64,000 nucleotides of DNA from Pseudomonas chlororaphis. Lineage in GTDB: Bacteria > Pseudomonadota > Gammaproteobacteria > Pseudomonadales > Pseudomonadaceae. Location of the stretch: contig NZ_MOAL01000002.1 in assembly GCF_003731765.1 (NCBI RefSeq), positions 558,001 through 622,000 of the forward strand, in the 5' to 3' direction. A model generated the notes under the pieces. The model worked only from the letters and a program-made list of their open reading frames with translations. It was not told where the DNA came from and did not search any database. Of this stretch, positions 25,214-35,570 are shown piece by piece. Both the position numbers and the translations under genes were made by a program. Each line of letters begins with the position of its first letter. Position 1 is the first letter of the stretch.

Positions 25214-26143
25214 ATGCCGTCACTCGAAACCCCGTTAGCGCCCCTGGACGAGGAGATGGAAAAACAACGTGCGGAGCTGGCTGGGATCATTCGCCGCAAT
25301 ACCTCCGAGGACGGTAGCTACGCCACCGCCATCGATACCTTGATGGTCTCGCGCCACAGCAGCTCCCATCAGTTCGCCCCGGTACTGGCCCAGCCAGCGT
25401 TGTGCATCATGGCCCAGGGCCGCAAGGAAGTGCGCCTGGCCGACGAGACCTTCAATTACGACCCGCTGAATTACCTCGTGGTGTCGGTCTCGGTGCCCCT
25501 CAGTGGCAAGGTGGTGATTGTCTCTCCGGAGGAGCCCATCCTAGCCCTGCGCCTGGACATCGATCCCGCGGAAATCACCGCACTGATCGCCGACGCCGGC
25601 CCCCTCGGCGTACCGAGTCGGCCCACCGGACGCGGCCTGTATGTGGAGCGGCTGGACCCGCCGATGCTCGACGCGGTGCTGCGCCTGGCGCGCTTGCTGG
25701 ACACGCCCAAGGACATCGCCATGCTCGCTCCGCTGGTGCGACGCGAGATTCTGTATCGGCTGTTGCGCAGCCGCCAGGGCCATCGGTTGTATGAAATTGC
25801 CATCGCCAATAGCCAGAGCCACCGGGTCAGCCAGGCGATCAAATGGCTCAACGGCCATTTTGAACAACCGTTGCGCATCGACGACCTGGCCCGGGAAGTG
25901 AACCTCAGTGTCTCGACCCTGCACCACCGCTTCAAGGCGATGACCGCCATGAGCCCCCTGCAGTACCAGAAACAGCTGCGCCTGCAGGAAGCCCGGCGCC
26001 TGATGCTGGCCGAAGGGCTGGAGGCCTCGGCGGCAGGTTATCGGGTGGGCTATGAAAGCCCGTCGCAGTTCAGCCGTGAATACAGCCGGCTGTTCGGCGC
26101 GCCACCGTTGCGGGACATGGCGCGCCTGCGGATCAGTGTGTGA
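25214..26143 (+). CDS. AraC-family transcriptional regulator (AraC_N type)
   Basis: A 309-residue regulator. The N-terminal AraC_N cupin-like domain is at about 45-195 (VLAQPALCIMAQGRKEVRLADETFNYDPLNYLVVSVSVPL). The C-terminal double helix-turn-helix is at about 205-305, with LRIDDLAREVNLSVSTLHHRFKAMT and the second HTH signature AAGYRVGYESPSQFSREYSRLFG. AraC_N members commonly control a nearby aldehyde/ketone reductase or redox gene. The divergent ABM gene is the closest candidate, but the ligand cannot be read from the sequence. Confidence 0.87.
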   Translation: MPSLETPLAPLDEEMEKQRAELAGIIRRNTSEDGSYATAIDTLMVSRHSSSHQFAPVLAQPALCIMAQGRKEVRLADETFNYDPLNYLVVSVSVPLSGKVVIVSPEEPILALRLDIDPAEITALIADAGPLGVPSRPTGRGLYVERLDPPMLDAVLRLARLLDTPKDIAMLAPLVRREILYRLLRSRQGHRLYEIAIANSQSHRVSQAIKWLNGHFEQPLRIDDLAREVNLSVSTLHHRFKAMTAMSPLQYQKQLRLQEARRLMLAEGLEASAAGYRVGYESPSQFSREYSRLFGAPPLRDMARLRISV

Positions 26144-26167
26144 GCGGCCCATTGGGCCGCCCCGTAC

Positions 26168-27616
26168 CTAGATCGCGCGGATCACGTGCTTGATCTCTTG
26201 AAACGCCTGTAAACCCCAGGGGCCCAGCTCGCGACCGATGCTGCTCTGTTTGTAGCCGCCCCAGGCGGTTTGCGGAAAGATCACCTGGGGCGAGTTGATC
26301 CACACCAAACCGGCCTGCAAGGCATTGGCGACCCGCTCGGCCCGCTCGCTGTCGCTGCTGACCACACTGGCCACCAGGCCGAACTCACTGTCATTGGCCA
26401 GGGCAATGGCTTCGGCTTCGCTGGCAAAACTGCGCACGCAGAGCACCGGCCCAAAGATTTCCTCGCACCACAGGGCGCTGTCCAACGGGACTTCGGTGAA
26501 CACCGTCGGCCGCATAAAGAAGCCACGGGGCAATTCACTTGGGCGCTCGCCACCACAGACCAGTTTGGCCCCGGCACTCAGGCCGCGATCGATGTGCCCC
26601 AGGACGCGCTGATACTGCGCCTGATTGACCAGGGCGCCCATCTCCACCTCCGGGTCAAAAGGGTCGGCCACACGAATGGCCTCGGCCCGCTCTTTGAGGC
26701 GCGACAGAAACTCATCGGCCACGTCGTCGGCCACCAGTACCCGGCTGGTGGCCGAGCACATTTGCCCGGCATTGAAAAACCCGCCGCCACACGCCAGCTC
26801 CACCGCCAGCTCGAGGTCGGCATCGGCCAACACCAGCAGCGAAGACTTGCCCCCCAGCTCCAGGCTCACGCCTTTGACGCTTTCCGCTGCGCGCTGCATG
26901 ACCTGCACCCCCACCGCGTTGCTGCCGGTAAAGGAGATTTTCGCCACCCGCGGGTCCGCCGCCAGCGGTGCGCCCACCGCCAGGCCAGTGCCACAAACCA
27001 GGTTGAACACGCCGTTGGGCAGACCGCTGTCGGCAATGATCGCGGCCAGTTCCAACTCAGGCAGCGGCGTCACTTCCGAAGGCTTGAGCACCACACTGCA
27101 TCCGGCCGCCAGCGCCGGGGCGAGTTTCCAGGCCGTGGTGACCATGGGAAAGTTCCAGGGCACGATCAACCCAACCACGCCGCAGGGCTCGCGGCGCAGG
27201 CGTGCCTTGAAGTCCTCGCTGGGCAATGCCACGTCGCGGTCTTGCTGGGCCTCCAGACCTTCAGCCAGGCCCGCGTAATACTCAAATGTGGCGATCACAT
27301 CGTCGACGTCGATGGACGCCTCGAACTGCGGCTTGCCGTTGTTGCTCGACTGCAAGTACATCAAGTGCTCACGGCGCGCGGCCACCCCTGCGGCAATCTT
27401 GCGCAGCACCGCGCCACGCTCGGCGGCCGGGGTATTGGACCAGCGAACGAAACCCGCCTGGGCTGCGTCGATGGCCTGCTCCAGCGCCTGCCGGTCACCC
27501 CCGCTGACAGTCGCCAAGGCTTCCTCGGTGGCCGGGTTGATCACCGCCAACAGCTCGCCACCGGCGCGCCACTGACCGTCGATGTACACCCCCTTCACGG
27601 TTGCTTCAGCGCTCAT
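26168..27616 (-). CDS. NAD(P)+-dependent aldehyde dehydrogenase, probably acting on 4-guanidinobutyraldehyde
   Basis: A 482-residue aldehyde dehydrogenase with all active-site signatures: PWNFPMV with the oxyanion Asn (N155), ELGGKS with general base E254, and FNAGQMCSATS with nucleophile C287. The start overlaps the stop of the upstream aruI-like decarboxylase by four bases (ATGA), so the two are translationally coupled. The decarboxylase makes an aldehyde; this enzyme would oxidise it to the acid (4-guanidinobutanoate), completing an arginine transaminase-type pathway. The substrate is inferred from context; betaine- or gamma-aminobutyraldehyde are alternatives. Confidence 0.85.
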   Translation of the reverse strand: MSAEATVKGVYIDGQWRAGGELLAVINPATEEALATVSGGDRQALEQAIDAAQAGFVRWSNTPAAERGAVLRKIAAGVAARREHLMYLQSSNNGKPQFEASIDVDDVIATFEYYAGLAEGLEAQQDRDVALPSEDFKARLRREPCGVVGLIVPWNFPMVTTAWKLAPALAAGCSVVLKPSEVTPLPELELAAIIADSGLPNGVFNLVCGTGLAVGAPLAADPRVAKISFTGSNAVGVQVMQRAAESVKGVSLELGGKSSLLVLADADLELAVELACGGGFFNAGQMCSATSRVLVADDVADEFLSRLKERAEAIRVADPFDPEVEMGALVNQAQYQRVLGHIDRGLSAGAKLVCGGERPSELPRGFFMRPTVFTEVPLDSALWCEEIFGPVLCVRSFASEAEAIALANDSEFGLVASVVSSDSERAERVANALQAGLVWINSPQVIFPQTAWGGYKQSSIGRELGPWGLQAFQEIKHVIRAI

Positions 27617-29250
27617 GCCTGCACCCCCTGCATCCAGTTGTTCTGGTCGATTTCAATCAGAGTCGGGCCATTGCGCTCCGCTGCTGCGGACAGGGCATTG
27701 CGCAGTTGAGCGACCGTGCCGACCGCCTCGGCCTCGCAGCCCAGGGCCTTGGCCAAGGCAATGAAGTCGGGGGTATAGATGTCCACGCCCACCGGTTCAA
27801 TGGCGCGGTTGACCATGTACTTCTTGATCTCTTCATAGCCCTGGTTATTCCACAGCAGGACGATGATCGGCGTGCGCGCCTCGACCGCGCAGGCCAGCTC
27901 CGCCAGGGTGAATTGCAGGCCGCCGTCACCGATCAGGCACGCCACCGGCCGGCGGTTGCCGCGCTCGGAGCCACCGCCAAGCCAGGCACCGATCGCCGCC
28001 GGCAAGGCATAACCCAGGGTCCCGTAGCCGGTGGACGAGTTGAACCAGCGCCGCGGCTGCTGGGGGTTGAAGGTCAGGTTGCCGGTGTACACCGGCTGCG
28101 TGGAGTCGCCGACCAGTACCACTTCCGGCAAGGTCTGCACCACGGTGTCGAGAAACAGGGTCTGGGCCCGGGTCGGGGCGTCCCAGCCAAGCGCCAAGGC
28201 GTCGCGCAAAGCGGCGGCGCGGGCCTCGCCCCAGTCACTGCGGCGCTCGGCCAACGGTTGTCGCTGCACCTGTGCCAACAGCGCCTGGGCAGCCACCTGG
28301 GCGTCGGCCACCAGGGCCACATGGGGCGGGTAGTTGCGCACCGTCTGGTCCGGGTCGATGTCGATACGCAGCAAGGTCCCGGGGATTTCAAAACCGCCGG
28401 CAAAGGTCACGTCGTAGTCGGTTTCCGCCAACTCCGTGCCGATGGCCAACACCACATCGGCCTCCGCCACCAGGGCCCGGGTCGCCACCAGGGATTGGGT
28501 AGAGCCGATCAACAAGGGGTGCTCGCCAGGCAACATGCCCTTGGCATTGATGGTCAGGGCCACCGGCGCTTGCAGGTACTCGGCCAGTTGTGTCAGTTCG
28601 GCCGCCGCATCAATGGCGCCGCCACCGGCCAGGATCAACGGCCGCTGGGCCTGGCTCAGCCACTGGCTCATTTGCTCGATGGCTGCCGGCGCGGCACCGG
28701 CCCGGGCGATGTTCACTGGGCGACTGTCGAGCAAGTGATCAGCTGGCTGCACCAGCACGTCGAGGGGAATCTCGATGTGCACCGGGCGCGGCCGACCGGC
28801 CTGGAACAGAGCAAAGGCCCGGGCCAGCACGACGGGCAACTCGTCGGCGCACATCAGCGTATGGGAGAACGCCGCCACGCCACTGACCAGTGCGCTCTGG
28901 TTCGGCAGCTCATGCAGCTTGCCACGCCCCCCTCCCAACTGGCTGCGGGACTGCACACTGGAAATCACCAGCATCGGGATCGAATCGGCATAGGCCTGGC
29001 CCATGGCGGTGGTGATGTTGGTCATTCCAGGGCCGGTGATGATGAAGCACACCCCCGGTTTGCCGCGGGTGCGGGCGTAACCGTCGGCCATGAAACCCGC
29101 CCCCTGCTCGTGGCGGGGAGTGACATGCTTGATGCTCGAACCGGCCAGCCCACGGTACAGCTCGACGGTGTGCACCCCGGGAATGCCGAACACCTGCTCG
29201 ACCCCGTAGCCTTCAAGTAACTTGACCAATACTTCGCCGCACGTCGCCAT
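27613..29250 (-). CDS. aruI: Thiamine diphosphate-dependent decarboxylase, probable 5-guanidino-2-oxopentanoate decarboxylase
   Basis: A 545-residue enzyme of the acetolactate synthase-like superfamily. The N-terminal PYR domain has catalytic E48 (TPRHEQGAGFMADGYAR). The middle FAD/nucleotide-like domain is at about 185-330. The C-terminal PP domain has the ThDP motif GDGG at 441-444 ending in NN at 468-469. The closest family I recognise is AruI, which decarboxylates the 2-oxo acid formed from arginine by AruH. The adjacent coupled aldehyde dehydrogenase and the divergent LysR regulator fit that pathway. No aminotransferase is in the window, so the assignment is good but not certain. Confidence 0.75.
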   Translation of the reverse strand: MATCGEVLVKLLEGYGVEQVFGIPGVHTVELYRGLAGSSIKHVTPRHEQGAGFMADGYARTRGKPGVCFIITGPGMTNITTAMGQAYADSIPMLVISSVQSRSQLGGGRGKLHELPNQSALVSGVAAFSHTLMCADELPVVLARAFALFQAGRPRPVHIEIPLDVLVQPADHLLDSRPVNIARAGAAPAAIEQMSQWLSQAQRPLILAGGGAIDAAAELTQLAEYLQAPVALTINAKGMLPGEHPLLIGSTQSLVATRALVAEADVVLAIGTELAETDYDVTFAGGFEIPGTLLRIDIDPDQTVRNYPPHVALVADAQVAAQALLAQVQRQPLAERRSDWGEARAAALRDALALGWDAPTRAQTLFLDTVVQTLPEVVLVGDSTQPVYTGNLTFNPQQPRRWFNSSTGYGTLGYALPAAIGAWLGGGSERGNRRPVACLIGDGGLQFTLAELACAVEARTPIIVLLWNNQGYEEIKKYMVNRAIEPVGVDIYTPDFIALAKALGCEAEAVGTVAQLRNALSAAAERNGPTLIEIDQNNWMQGVQA

Positions 29251-29379
29251 GTCATCGCCCTTCTTGTTCGTTGGAATCAGGCCCCCGGACAGCGCGCAGC
29301 ACGCGCGTCATGGGCACAGAGAGGGGCTTATTGGACGGCCGGCCGGTAGCGGGAACAATGGATAAAAAGTCATACTAGC

Positions 29380-29396
29380 CATGTCATTTCGTCATG
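29380..29396. promoter_or_regulatory. Candidate LysR operator between aruI-like gene and its regulator
   Basis: CATGTCATTTCGTCATG is an imperfect inverted repeat (CATGTC/GTCATG) in the divergent control region, 13 bases before the regulator start. Such a site would suit autoregulation. No binding data are available. Confidence 0.3.
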
Positions 29397-29409
29397 CCTC
29401 GGCGGCCCC

Positions 29410-30291
29410 ATGAAACGCCTTCCTCCCCTGCCCGTGCTGCACACATTTCTGATCACCGCCCAGTGCTGCAACTTCACCCGGGCCGCCGAGCAGTTGCACA
29501 TCACCCAGGGCGCGGTGAGTCGACAGATCGCCGGTTTGGAGCAGCACCTGGGGTATGCCCTGTTCCAGCGCCAGGCCCGGGGCTTGAGCCTGACCGCGCA
29601 AGGTCGGGCCTGGTTGCCCCAGATCGAGAAAGTCTTCGCCTTGATCCACGAGACGGTGGAGACGGTCGGCGCGGGCCACGAAACCCTGCAACTCAAGGCC
29701 CCGACCTGCGTCATGCGCTGGCTGCTGCCGCGCCTGTTGCAGTGGCAGAAGGAGCACCCCGACGTACCGGTGCAACTGACCACCACGGTGCAGCACGGCG
29801 TTGATTTCGCCCGGGAACCGTTCGACGCCGCGGTGATGTACGGCGCACCGCCACCCGCGCAGTGGGCCTCGCGTCATCTGTTCGACGAGCAATTGACCCC
29901 GGTCTGTTCCCAGCCCCTACTGGACGGCCCCATCGCCCTCAAGACCCCGGCCGACCTGCAACACCACCTGCTGCTGCACCCGACCCGGGACGAAGGGGAC
30001 TGGAGCCGCTGGCTGCAAGCGGCGGGCACGCACGTGAACAACCTGGGCAAAGGGCAGCATTTCGAGACCCTGGACCTGGCCATGTCCATGGCTTCCCAAG
30101 GCACCGGGGTGGCGATCGGTGATTGGGCGTTGATTGGTGAAGACCTCAAGGCCGGGCGCCTGGTAATGCCGTTCGACCTGAAGGTGCCCACCGGCCAGGG
30201 TTATTACCTGGTTCACCCACGACGGGGGGAGCCGGCGCCACGCCTGCAGGCACTGCTCGACTGGCTGGTGGAACAGGCACAGCAGCGCTGA
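29410..30291 (+). CDS. LysR-family transcriptional regulator (GcvA-like)
   Basis: A 293-residue regulator. The N-terminal winged helix (residues 5-65) has FLITAQCCNFTRAAEQLHITQGAVSRQIAGLEQHLG. The C-terminal substrate domain (about 90-293) has TCVMRWLLPRLLQWQKEHPDVPVQL, as in the GcvA branch. It is divergent from the aruI-like decarboxylase/aldehyde dehydrogenase pair with a 159-base shared control region, so it most likely regulates that pair. The inducer is presumably a guanidino or amino acid, by inference. The start lacks a good ribosome site. Confidence 0.85.
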   Translation: MKRLPPLPVLHTFLITAQCCNFTRAAEQLHITQGAVSRQIAGLEQHLGYALFQRQARGLSLTAQGRAWLPQIEKVFALIHETVETVGAGHETLQLKAPTCVMRWLLPRLLQWQKEHPDVPVQLTTTVQHGVDFAREPFDAAVMYGAPPPAQWASRHLFDEQLTPVCSQPLLDGPIALKTPADLQHHLLLHPTRDEGDWSRWLQAAGTHVNNLGKGQHFETLDLAMSMASQGTGVAIGDWALIGEDLKAGRLVMPFDLKVPTGQGYYLVHPRRGEPAPRLQALLDWLVEQAQQR

Positions 30292-30383
30292 TCGCCGCCC
30301 TGCGCCATGTAAAACGCCGACGTACCCGCGACAACGGCATCAAGGCCGTGGTCGCCGGTACGCCGGCGTTGGTAGCGCTCGAC

Positions 30384-30998
30384 TCAGTAGCCGACAGTGA
30401 AACGCTGGCGAACGTGTTTCGGGCTTTCCACTTCATCGATCAGGGCGATGGCGTAGTCGGCGAAGCTGATCCAGCTCTTGCCTTCGGTGCTGACCAACAG
30501 ATCGTCCTGGCCCAGACGGAAGGTCCCGGTCCGCTCACCCTCGACAAACTCTGCGGAGGGCGAAAGAAAGGTCCAGTCCAACACCGGCTCCTGGCGCAAG
30601 GTCTCAAGGTAAACACCGCCGGCGCTGGCTTCAGCCCGGTAGGCGTCCGGGAAGCCCGGGCTGTCGATGACTTTGCCCCCGCCCGGCAACAGCAGCGAAC
30701 CGGCACCGCCCACCACCAGCAGACGCTTGACCCCGGCCTGTTTCACCGGATCGATAATGGCGCGGGCGGGAATGGTGGAAAAATGCGCAGCGCTGATCAC
30801 CACGTCATGACCGGCCACCGCCGCTTGCAGCGCAGCACTGTCGGTAACGTCAACATCCTTGGTCACCACCCCGGCACGTGCGCCGATCTTGGCGCTGTTA
30901 CGGGCAATCGCGGTGACGCTGTGACCACGACGCAGGGCTTCTTCCAGCAGTTGGCTACCGGCACGGCCGGTGGCACCGATGATTGCAATCTTGCTCAT
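30384..30998 (-). CDS. NAD(P)-dependent oxidoreductase, YwnB/NmrA-like
   Basis: A 204-residue Rossmann protein (MSKIAIIGATGRAGSQLLEEALRRGHSVTAI; glycine motif GATGRAG at residues 8-14) of the atypical short-chain dehydrogenase group. It has a VVGGAGSLLLPGG segment around residue 95 and no classical YxxxK pair visible, so it may bind NAD(P)H as a sensor rather than act as an enzyme. The ATG at 30998 was chosen because five upstream codons precede the Rossmann motif without purpose. It lies 47 bases downstream of the beta-lactamase-fold gene on the same strand, in a probable operon. Confidence 0.78.
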   Translation of the reverse strand: MSKIAIIGATGRAGSQLLEEALRRGHSVTAIARNSAKIGARAGVVTKDVDVTDSAALQAAVAGHDVVISAAHFSTIPARAIIDPVKQAGVKRLLVVGGAGSLLLPGGGKVIDSPGFPDAYRAEASAGGVYLETLRQEPVLDWTFLSPSAEFVEGERTGTFRLGQDDLLVSTEGKSWISFADYAIALIDEVESPKHVRQRFTVGY

Positions 30999-31045
30999 GA
31001 ACAACTCTCCCAAGGGGCTAGGTAAGGTGGCGGTTCAAGCGGTTT

Positions 31046-31927
31046 TCACCACTGCATTTCGCCTTTGGCAACCTTGGCGCTGAGCTCCAGGGAGCTTTCT
31101 TCGCCCAGGTCCGGGTAACGCTTTTTCATCGCGGCGATCAGCTCGGCGGAGTTCTTGGCCTTGGCGGTTTCCTCATCAAAGGCCTTGATGTAATCGGCGG
31201 TGAACTGCACAGCAGCCAGGGAGCGTTTGCTTTCTCCCAGGTAGTGGCCTGGAATCAGGGTTTTGGGGTTCAGGCCTTCGATGGTGCTCAGGGTCGCCAG
31301 CCAATCCTGATGGGATTGCGCGGTCTGGGTATCGGCCATCCACACGTGAATGTTCTCTGCGACCACCACACCGCCCACCACGGCCTTGATCGACGGGATC
31401 CAGACAAAGGTGCGATCCGGCTGCTTGCCGTCCAGGCCGATGATGTCCAGCTTCTGTCCTTCCAGGGTCAGGCTGTGGCCGTCCAGCACGCTGGGCACCA
31501 GGGTCTTGGCCGGGGCATCAGCTTCCATCTTCGGTCCCCAGAACGCGACTTTGCCGGCCACGGTGGCCTTGATGTGGTCGACGGTGGGCTGGGTGGCCAC
31601 GACCTTGGCCTTGGGGAACGCCTGGGTCAGGGTGTCCAGGCCAAAGTAGTAGTCCGGGTCACCGTGGCTGATGTAGATGGTGGTCAGCTGCTTGCCACTG
31701 GCGCGGATTTTCTGCACCAGTTGCTCGGCCTGGGATTTGCCGAATTGAGCATCCACCAGAATGGCTTCTTTCTTGCCGCTGACCAGCACCGAGCTCACCG
31801 GAAAAATCGCTGCTGCTCCCGGGTTGTAGACATCCAGGGTCAGCGCCGGCTCCGCGGCGGCATGGGCGACAAACCCCAGGGTAGCGGTGGCCAGTAACAG
31901 GCGTTTGAGGGAAGTGAGTCCGATCAT
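31046..31927 (-). CDS. Periplasmic MBL-fold (metallo-beta-lactamase-like) protein with an altered metal motif
   Basis: A 293-residue protein with a signal peptide (MIGLTSLKRLLLATATLGFVAHAAA, cleavage about residue 25). The MBL fold is recognisable from SVLVSGKKEAILVDAQFG, TIYISHGDPDYYFG (83-96) and LIPGHYLG (H228). The usual HxHxDH is replaced by H88-G-D90-P-D92-Y93: the first His and the Asp remain, while the other two His are lost. The family may bind one or no metal. I chose the ATG at 31927 because it opens the signal peptide; 62 upstream codons were rejected. It is divergent from a LysR regulator that probably controls it. Confidence 0.78.
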   Translation of the reverse strand: MIGLTSLKRLLLATATLGFVAHAAAEPALTLDVYNPGAAAIFPVSSVLVSGKKEAILVDAQFGKSQAEQLVQKIRASGKQLTTIYISHGDPDYYFGLDTLTQAFPKAKVVATQPTVDHIKATVAGKVAFWGPKMEADAPAKTLVPSVLDGHSLTLEGQKLDIIGLDGKQPDRTFVWIPSIKAVVGGVVVAENIHVWMADTQTAQSHQDWLATLSTIEGLNPKTLIPGHYLGESKRSLAAVQFTADYIKAFDEETAKAKNSAELIAAMKKRYPDLGEESSLELSAKVAKGEMQW

Positions 31928-32038
31928 GGGGCGCTCCAAATCTGTGGTCTTGGGTTGAGGTGCAAGGAGCTTAGTGGCCGCACAGGTTCCAAAAAATGCG
32001 ATGCTTGAACATAGTTTGTTTCTGAAAGCGGGCAAATC

Positions 32039-32944
32039 ATGGATCGTCTTCAAGCAATGCAGGTGTTTGTCAGCGTAGTGGAACTGGGCAGCCAATCGGC
32101 CGCAGCCGACCACCTGGATCTGTCACGCCCGGTGGTCTCGCGTTATCTGGCCGAATTGGAGAATTGGGTCGGTGCGCGGCTGCTGCATCGCACCACGCGC
32201 AAACTCAGCCTGACGGCCGCGGGCACGGAAATCCTCCCGCGCTGCCGGCAGATGCTGGAGCTGTCGGGTGACCTCCAGGCAGCGGTCAGCGAACCGGACG
32301 AGGCGCCACGCGGGCTACTGCGCATCAGTGTCAGCACTTCGTTCGGCCAATCCCAACTGGCGGATGCCATGGCCGCCTACGTCAAGCGCTTCCCAGGGGT
32401 CAGCGTTGACCTGCAGATGCTCGATCGCACGGTCAACCTGGTGGATGAACGCATCGACCTGGCGATCCGCACCAGCAATGACCTGGACCCGAACCTGATC
32501 GCCCGGCGCCTGACCGTGTGCCGCTCGGTAATTTGCGCCGCCCCGGCCTACCTCAAGGAACACCCGACACCGCAGCGGGTGGAAGACCTGAGCCAGCACA
32601 ACTGCCTGACCCACTCCTACTTCGGCAAGAGCCTGTGGCACTTCGAACAGGACGGCGAACAGGTGTCGGTGCCGGTCCAGGGCAACATCAGCGCCAACGA
32701 AGCCAGCACCCTGCTGCGGGCGACCATGGCCGGCGCCGGCATCGCCATGCTGCCCAGCTACCAGGCCGGCGTGCACATTCACCAGGGTGAGTTGATCCGC
32801 CTGCTGCCTGGAGCCGAGCCCCGGCAAATGAACATGTACGCGGTGTATGCCTCGCGCAAGCACATGCCGACCGCCCTGCGCAGCATGCTGGACTTCCTGG
32901 TGCTGCGGTTTCCCGAGGAACCCGAGTGGGACAAGGGGTTGTAG
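32039..32944 (+). CDS. LysR-family transcriptional regulator
   Basis: A 301-residue regulator. The N-terminal HTH is MQVFVSVVELGSQSAAADHLDLSRPVVSRYLAELENWVG (residues 7-45). The effector domain (about 90-295) has GLLRISVSTSFGQSQLADAMAAYVKRFPGVSVDLQ. This is the CrgA/AaeR-like group. It is divergent from the beta-lactamase-fold gene 111 bases away, which together with the oxidoreductase gene downstream is its likely target. Bases 31928-32038 hold both promoters. The ligand is unknown. Confidence 0.85.
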   Translation: MDRLQAMQVFVSVVELGSQSAAADHLDLSRPVVSRYLAELENWVGARLLHRTTRKLSLTAAGTEILPRCRQMLELSGDLQAAVSEPDEAPRGLLRISVSTSFGQSQLADAMAAYVKRFPGVSVDLQMLDRTVNLVDERIDLAIRTSNDLDPNLIARRLTVCRSVICAAPAYLKEHPTPQRVEDLSQHNCLTHSYFGKSLWHFEQDGEQVSVPVQGNISANEASTLLRATMAGAGIAMLPSYQAGVHIHQGELIRLLPGAEPRQMNMYAVYASRKHMPTALRSMLDFLVLRFPEEPEWDKGL

Positions 32945-33098
32945 GGCCTGAATCGACGTTTTTGCCTGGCGGCCATCAACCCGGTGAATGCCCGTTCAAA
33001 CAGCGGACTTGGGGGCCTGGCAAGCCCTGAATGCTGACCTATGCTGATAACAGTGCCCCCCAAAACCACCGCGAGGGCATTCGTTCAGAGGTCCTGCC

Positions 33099-33275
33099 AT
33101 GAACATCAAAACAAGAAGGTACCTGGCCATATTCGTGACCTGCGGCATCACCCTGGCACTGTACGGCACCGCCGCCTACCGGGTCGAGCAAGCGCGCCAA
33201 CTGCCCAGGAACTACGCCAGTTGCAACGTGGAGCAATGCCTCCCTCACAACGCCACGCTGAACACCCTGAGATAA
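33099..33275 (+). CDS. Small membrane-anchored protein of 58 residues
   Basis: A short gene: MNIKTRRYLAIFVTCGITLA, one predicted membrane helix at about 8-27, and then a hydrophilic periplasmic tail. The tail has two Cys (C42 and C47 in SCNVEQC) that could form a disulphide. A good ribosome site (AGAGG, seven bases before the ATG at 33099) supports it. The stop TAA lies ten bases before the convergent pobR stop. I find no known family. A similar-sized one-helix protein with periplasmic cysteine occurs at 54966-55187, but the two share no clear sequence. Confidence 0.6.
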   Translation: MNIKTRRYLAIFVTCGITLALYGTAAYRVEQARQLPRNYASCNVEQCLPHNATLNTLR

Positions 33276-33284
33276 ACCGGCAGC

Positions 33285-34181
33285 CTACTCGGCGGCGTCC
33301 TGGTCGCTTTTCAGGCGATCACGGAAGGCCTTGGGCGAGACCCCGACACGACGCCGGAACAGACGGGTGAAGTTGGTAGGGTCGGAAAACCCCAGCGCGT
33401 CGGAAATTTCATAGATGGTCATGCCGGTGTAGGTCAGCAGGCGCTTGGCCTCCAGCAACTGCCGTTCGTGCATGATCTGCAACGCCGGCTGCCCCGCCAG
33501 CTCGCGGCAGGTGCCGTTGAGGTGGGAGACCGAGATCCCCAGTTTGTGGGCTAGGTCCTCGACTTTCACATGCTCGCGATAATGGGCTTCGACCAGTTGG
33601 ATAAAGCCATTGAAATACTCCCGGGCCCGCTGCGGACGCTGGTTGGCACTGCGCCGCTGCAACGCCTGGCGGCTGACCCAGACCACGATCGTGCTGACCA
33701 GGGCATGCATCAGCATTTCGCGCGCGGGCTGATGCCCTTGGTACTCGTTCTGCAAATCTGAAAACAGCCGATTGAGGTAGGCGCTGTCGCCCCGAGCGGG
33801 GTAACTCTCGGACACCGCCAGGGCATTCACCGAGTGCCCCAGTTGCCCCTGCAGGTGGGCCACCAGCGGCGCCGCCAGGGTCACCACGAAGCCTTCGATG
33901 TCCTCGGAAAAACGAAAGCCATGCACCGACAGCGGCGGCAGGACCTGGATCGCCGACTCGCCCAGCACTGTGCGCTGGCTTTCCACTTGCAGCTCCGCCT
34001 GGCCCCGGTACACAAACAGCAACTGACACAGATCGGCATGGCGGTGGGGCTTGATTTCCCAGTGGTGCTCGCGGCTGCGCTTGGAAATGGTCTCGCAATG
34101 CAGCAGATCGGGCGTCGACCAGTCCAGGCTTTCGCCATAGAGCTTGAACACCGGAATGCTCGGAAGGGCAGGCTTGTTCAT
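33285..34181 (-). CDS. pobR: AraC-family activator of 4-hydroxybenzoate use
   Basis: A 298-residue regulator. The N-terminal cupin domain (about 30-115) has HHWEIKPHRHADLCQLLFVYRG. The C-terminal AraC HTH (about 195-290) has VKVEDLAHKLGISVSHLNGTCRELAG and EISDALGFSDPTNFTRLFRRRVG. The pseudomonad PobR group is AraC-type, and the gene is divergent from pobA with a 180-base control region between them, so it should activate pobA on binding 4-hydroxybenzoate. I chose ATG 34181 over the GTG three bases upstream. Confidence 0.85.
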   Translation of the reverse strand: MNKPALPSIPVFKLYGESLDWSTPDLLHCETISKRSREHHWEIKPHRHADLCQLLFVYRGQAELQVESQRTVLGESAIQVLPPLSVHGFRFSEDIEGFVVTLAAPLVAHLQGQLGHSVNALAVSESYPARGDSAYLNRLFSDLQNEYQGHQPAREMLMHALVSTIVVWVSRQALQRRSANQRPQRAREYFNGFIQLVEAHYREHVKVEDLAHKLGISVSHLNGTCRELAGQPALQIMHERQLLEAKRLLTYTGMTIYEISDALGFSDPTNFTRLFRRRVGVSPKAFRDRLKSDQDAAE

Positions 34182-34340
34182 CACTGCAGTCCAGGCCTCT
34201 GAATGACGGGCGATAATCGCACCGATTGGCGAAATGAACAGGTATCGGCTCAGTTTTCCCCTTCAATTGACAGGGTCGCCCGTGAAAAATGCAAGCACTC
34301 GAAACATAAAAATAACCTTTCACCGAATCCATTCGCGTGA

Positions 34341-35567
<1,227 letters not shown>

Positions 35568-35570
35568 ACT

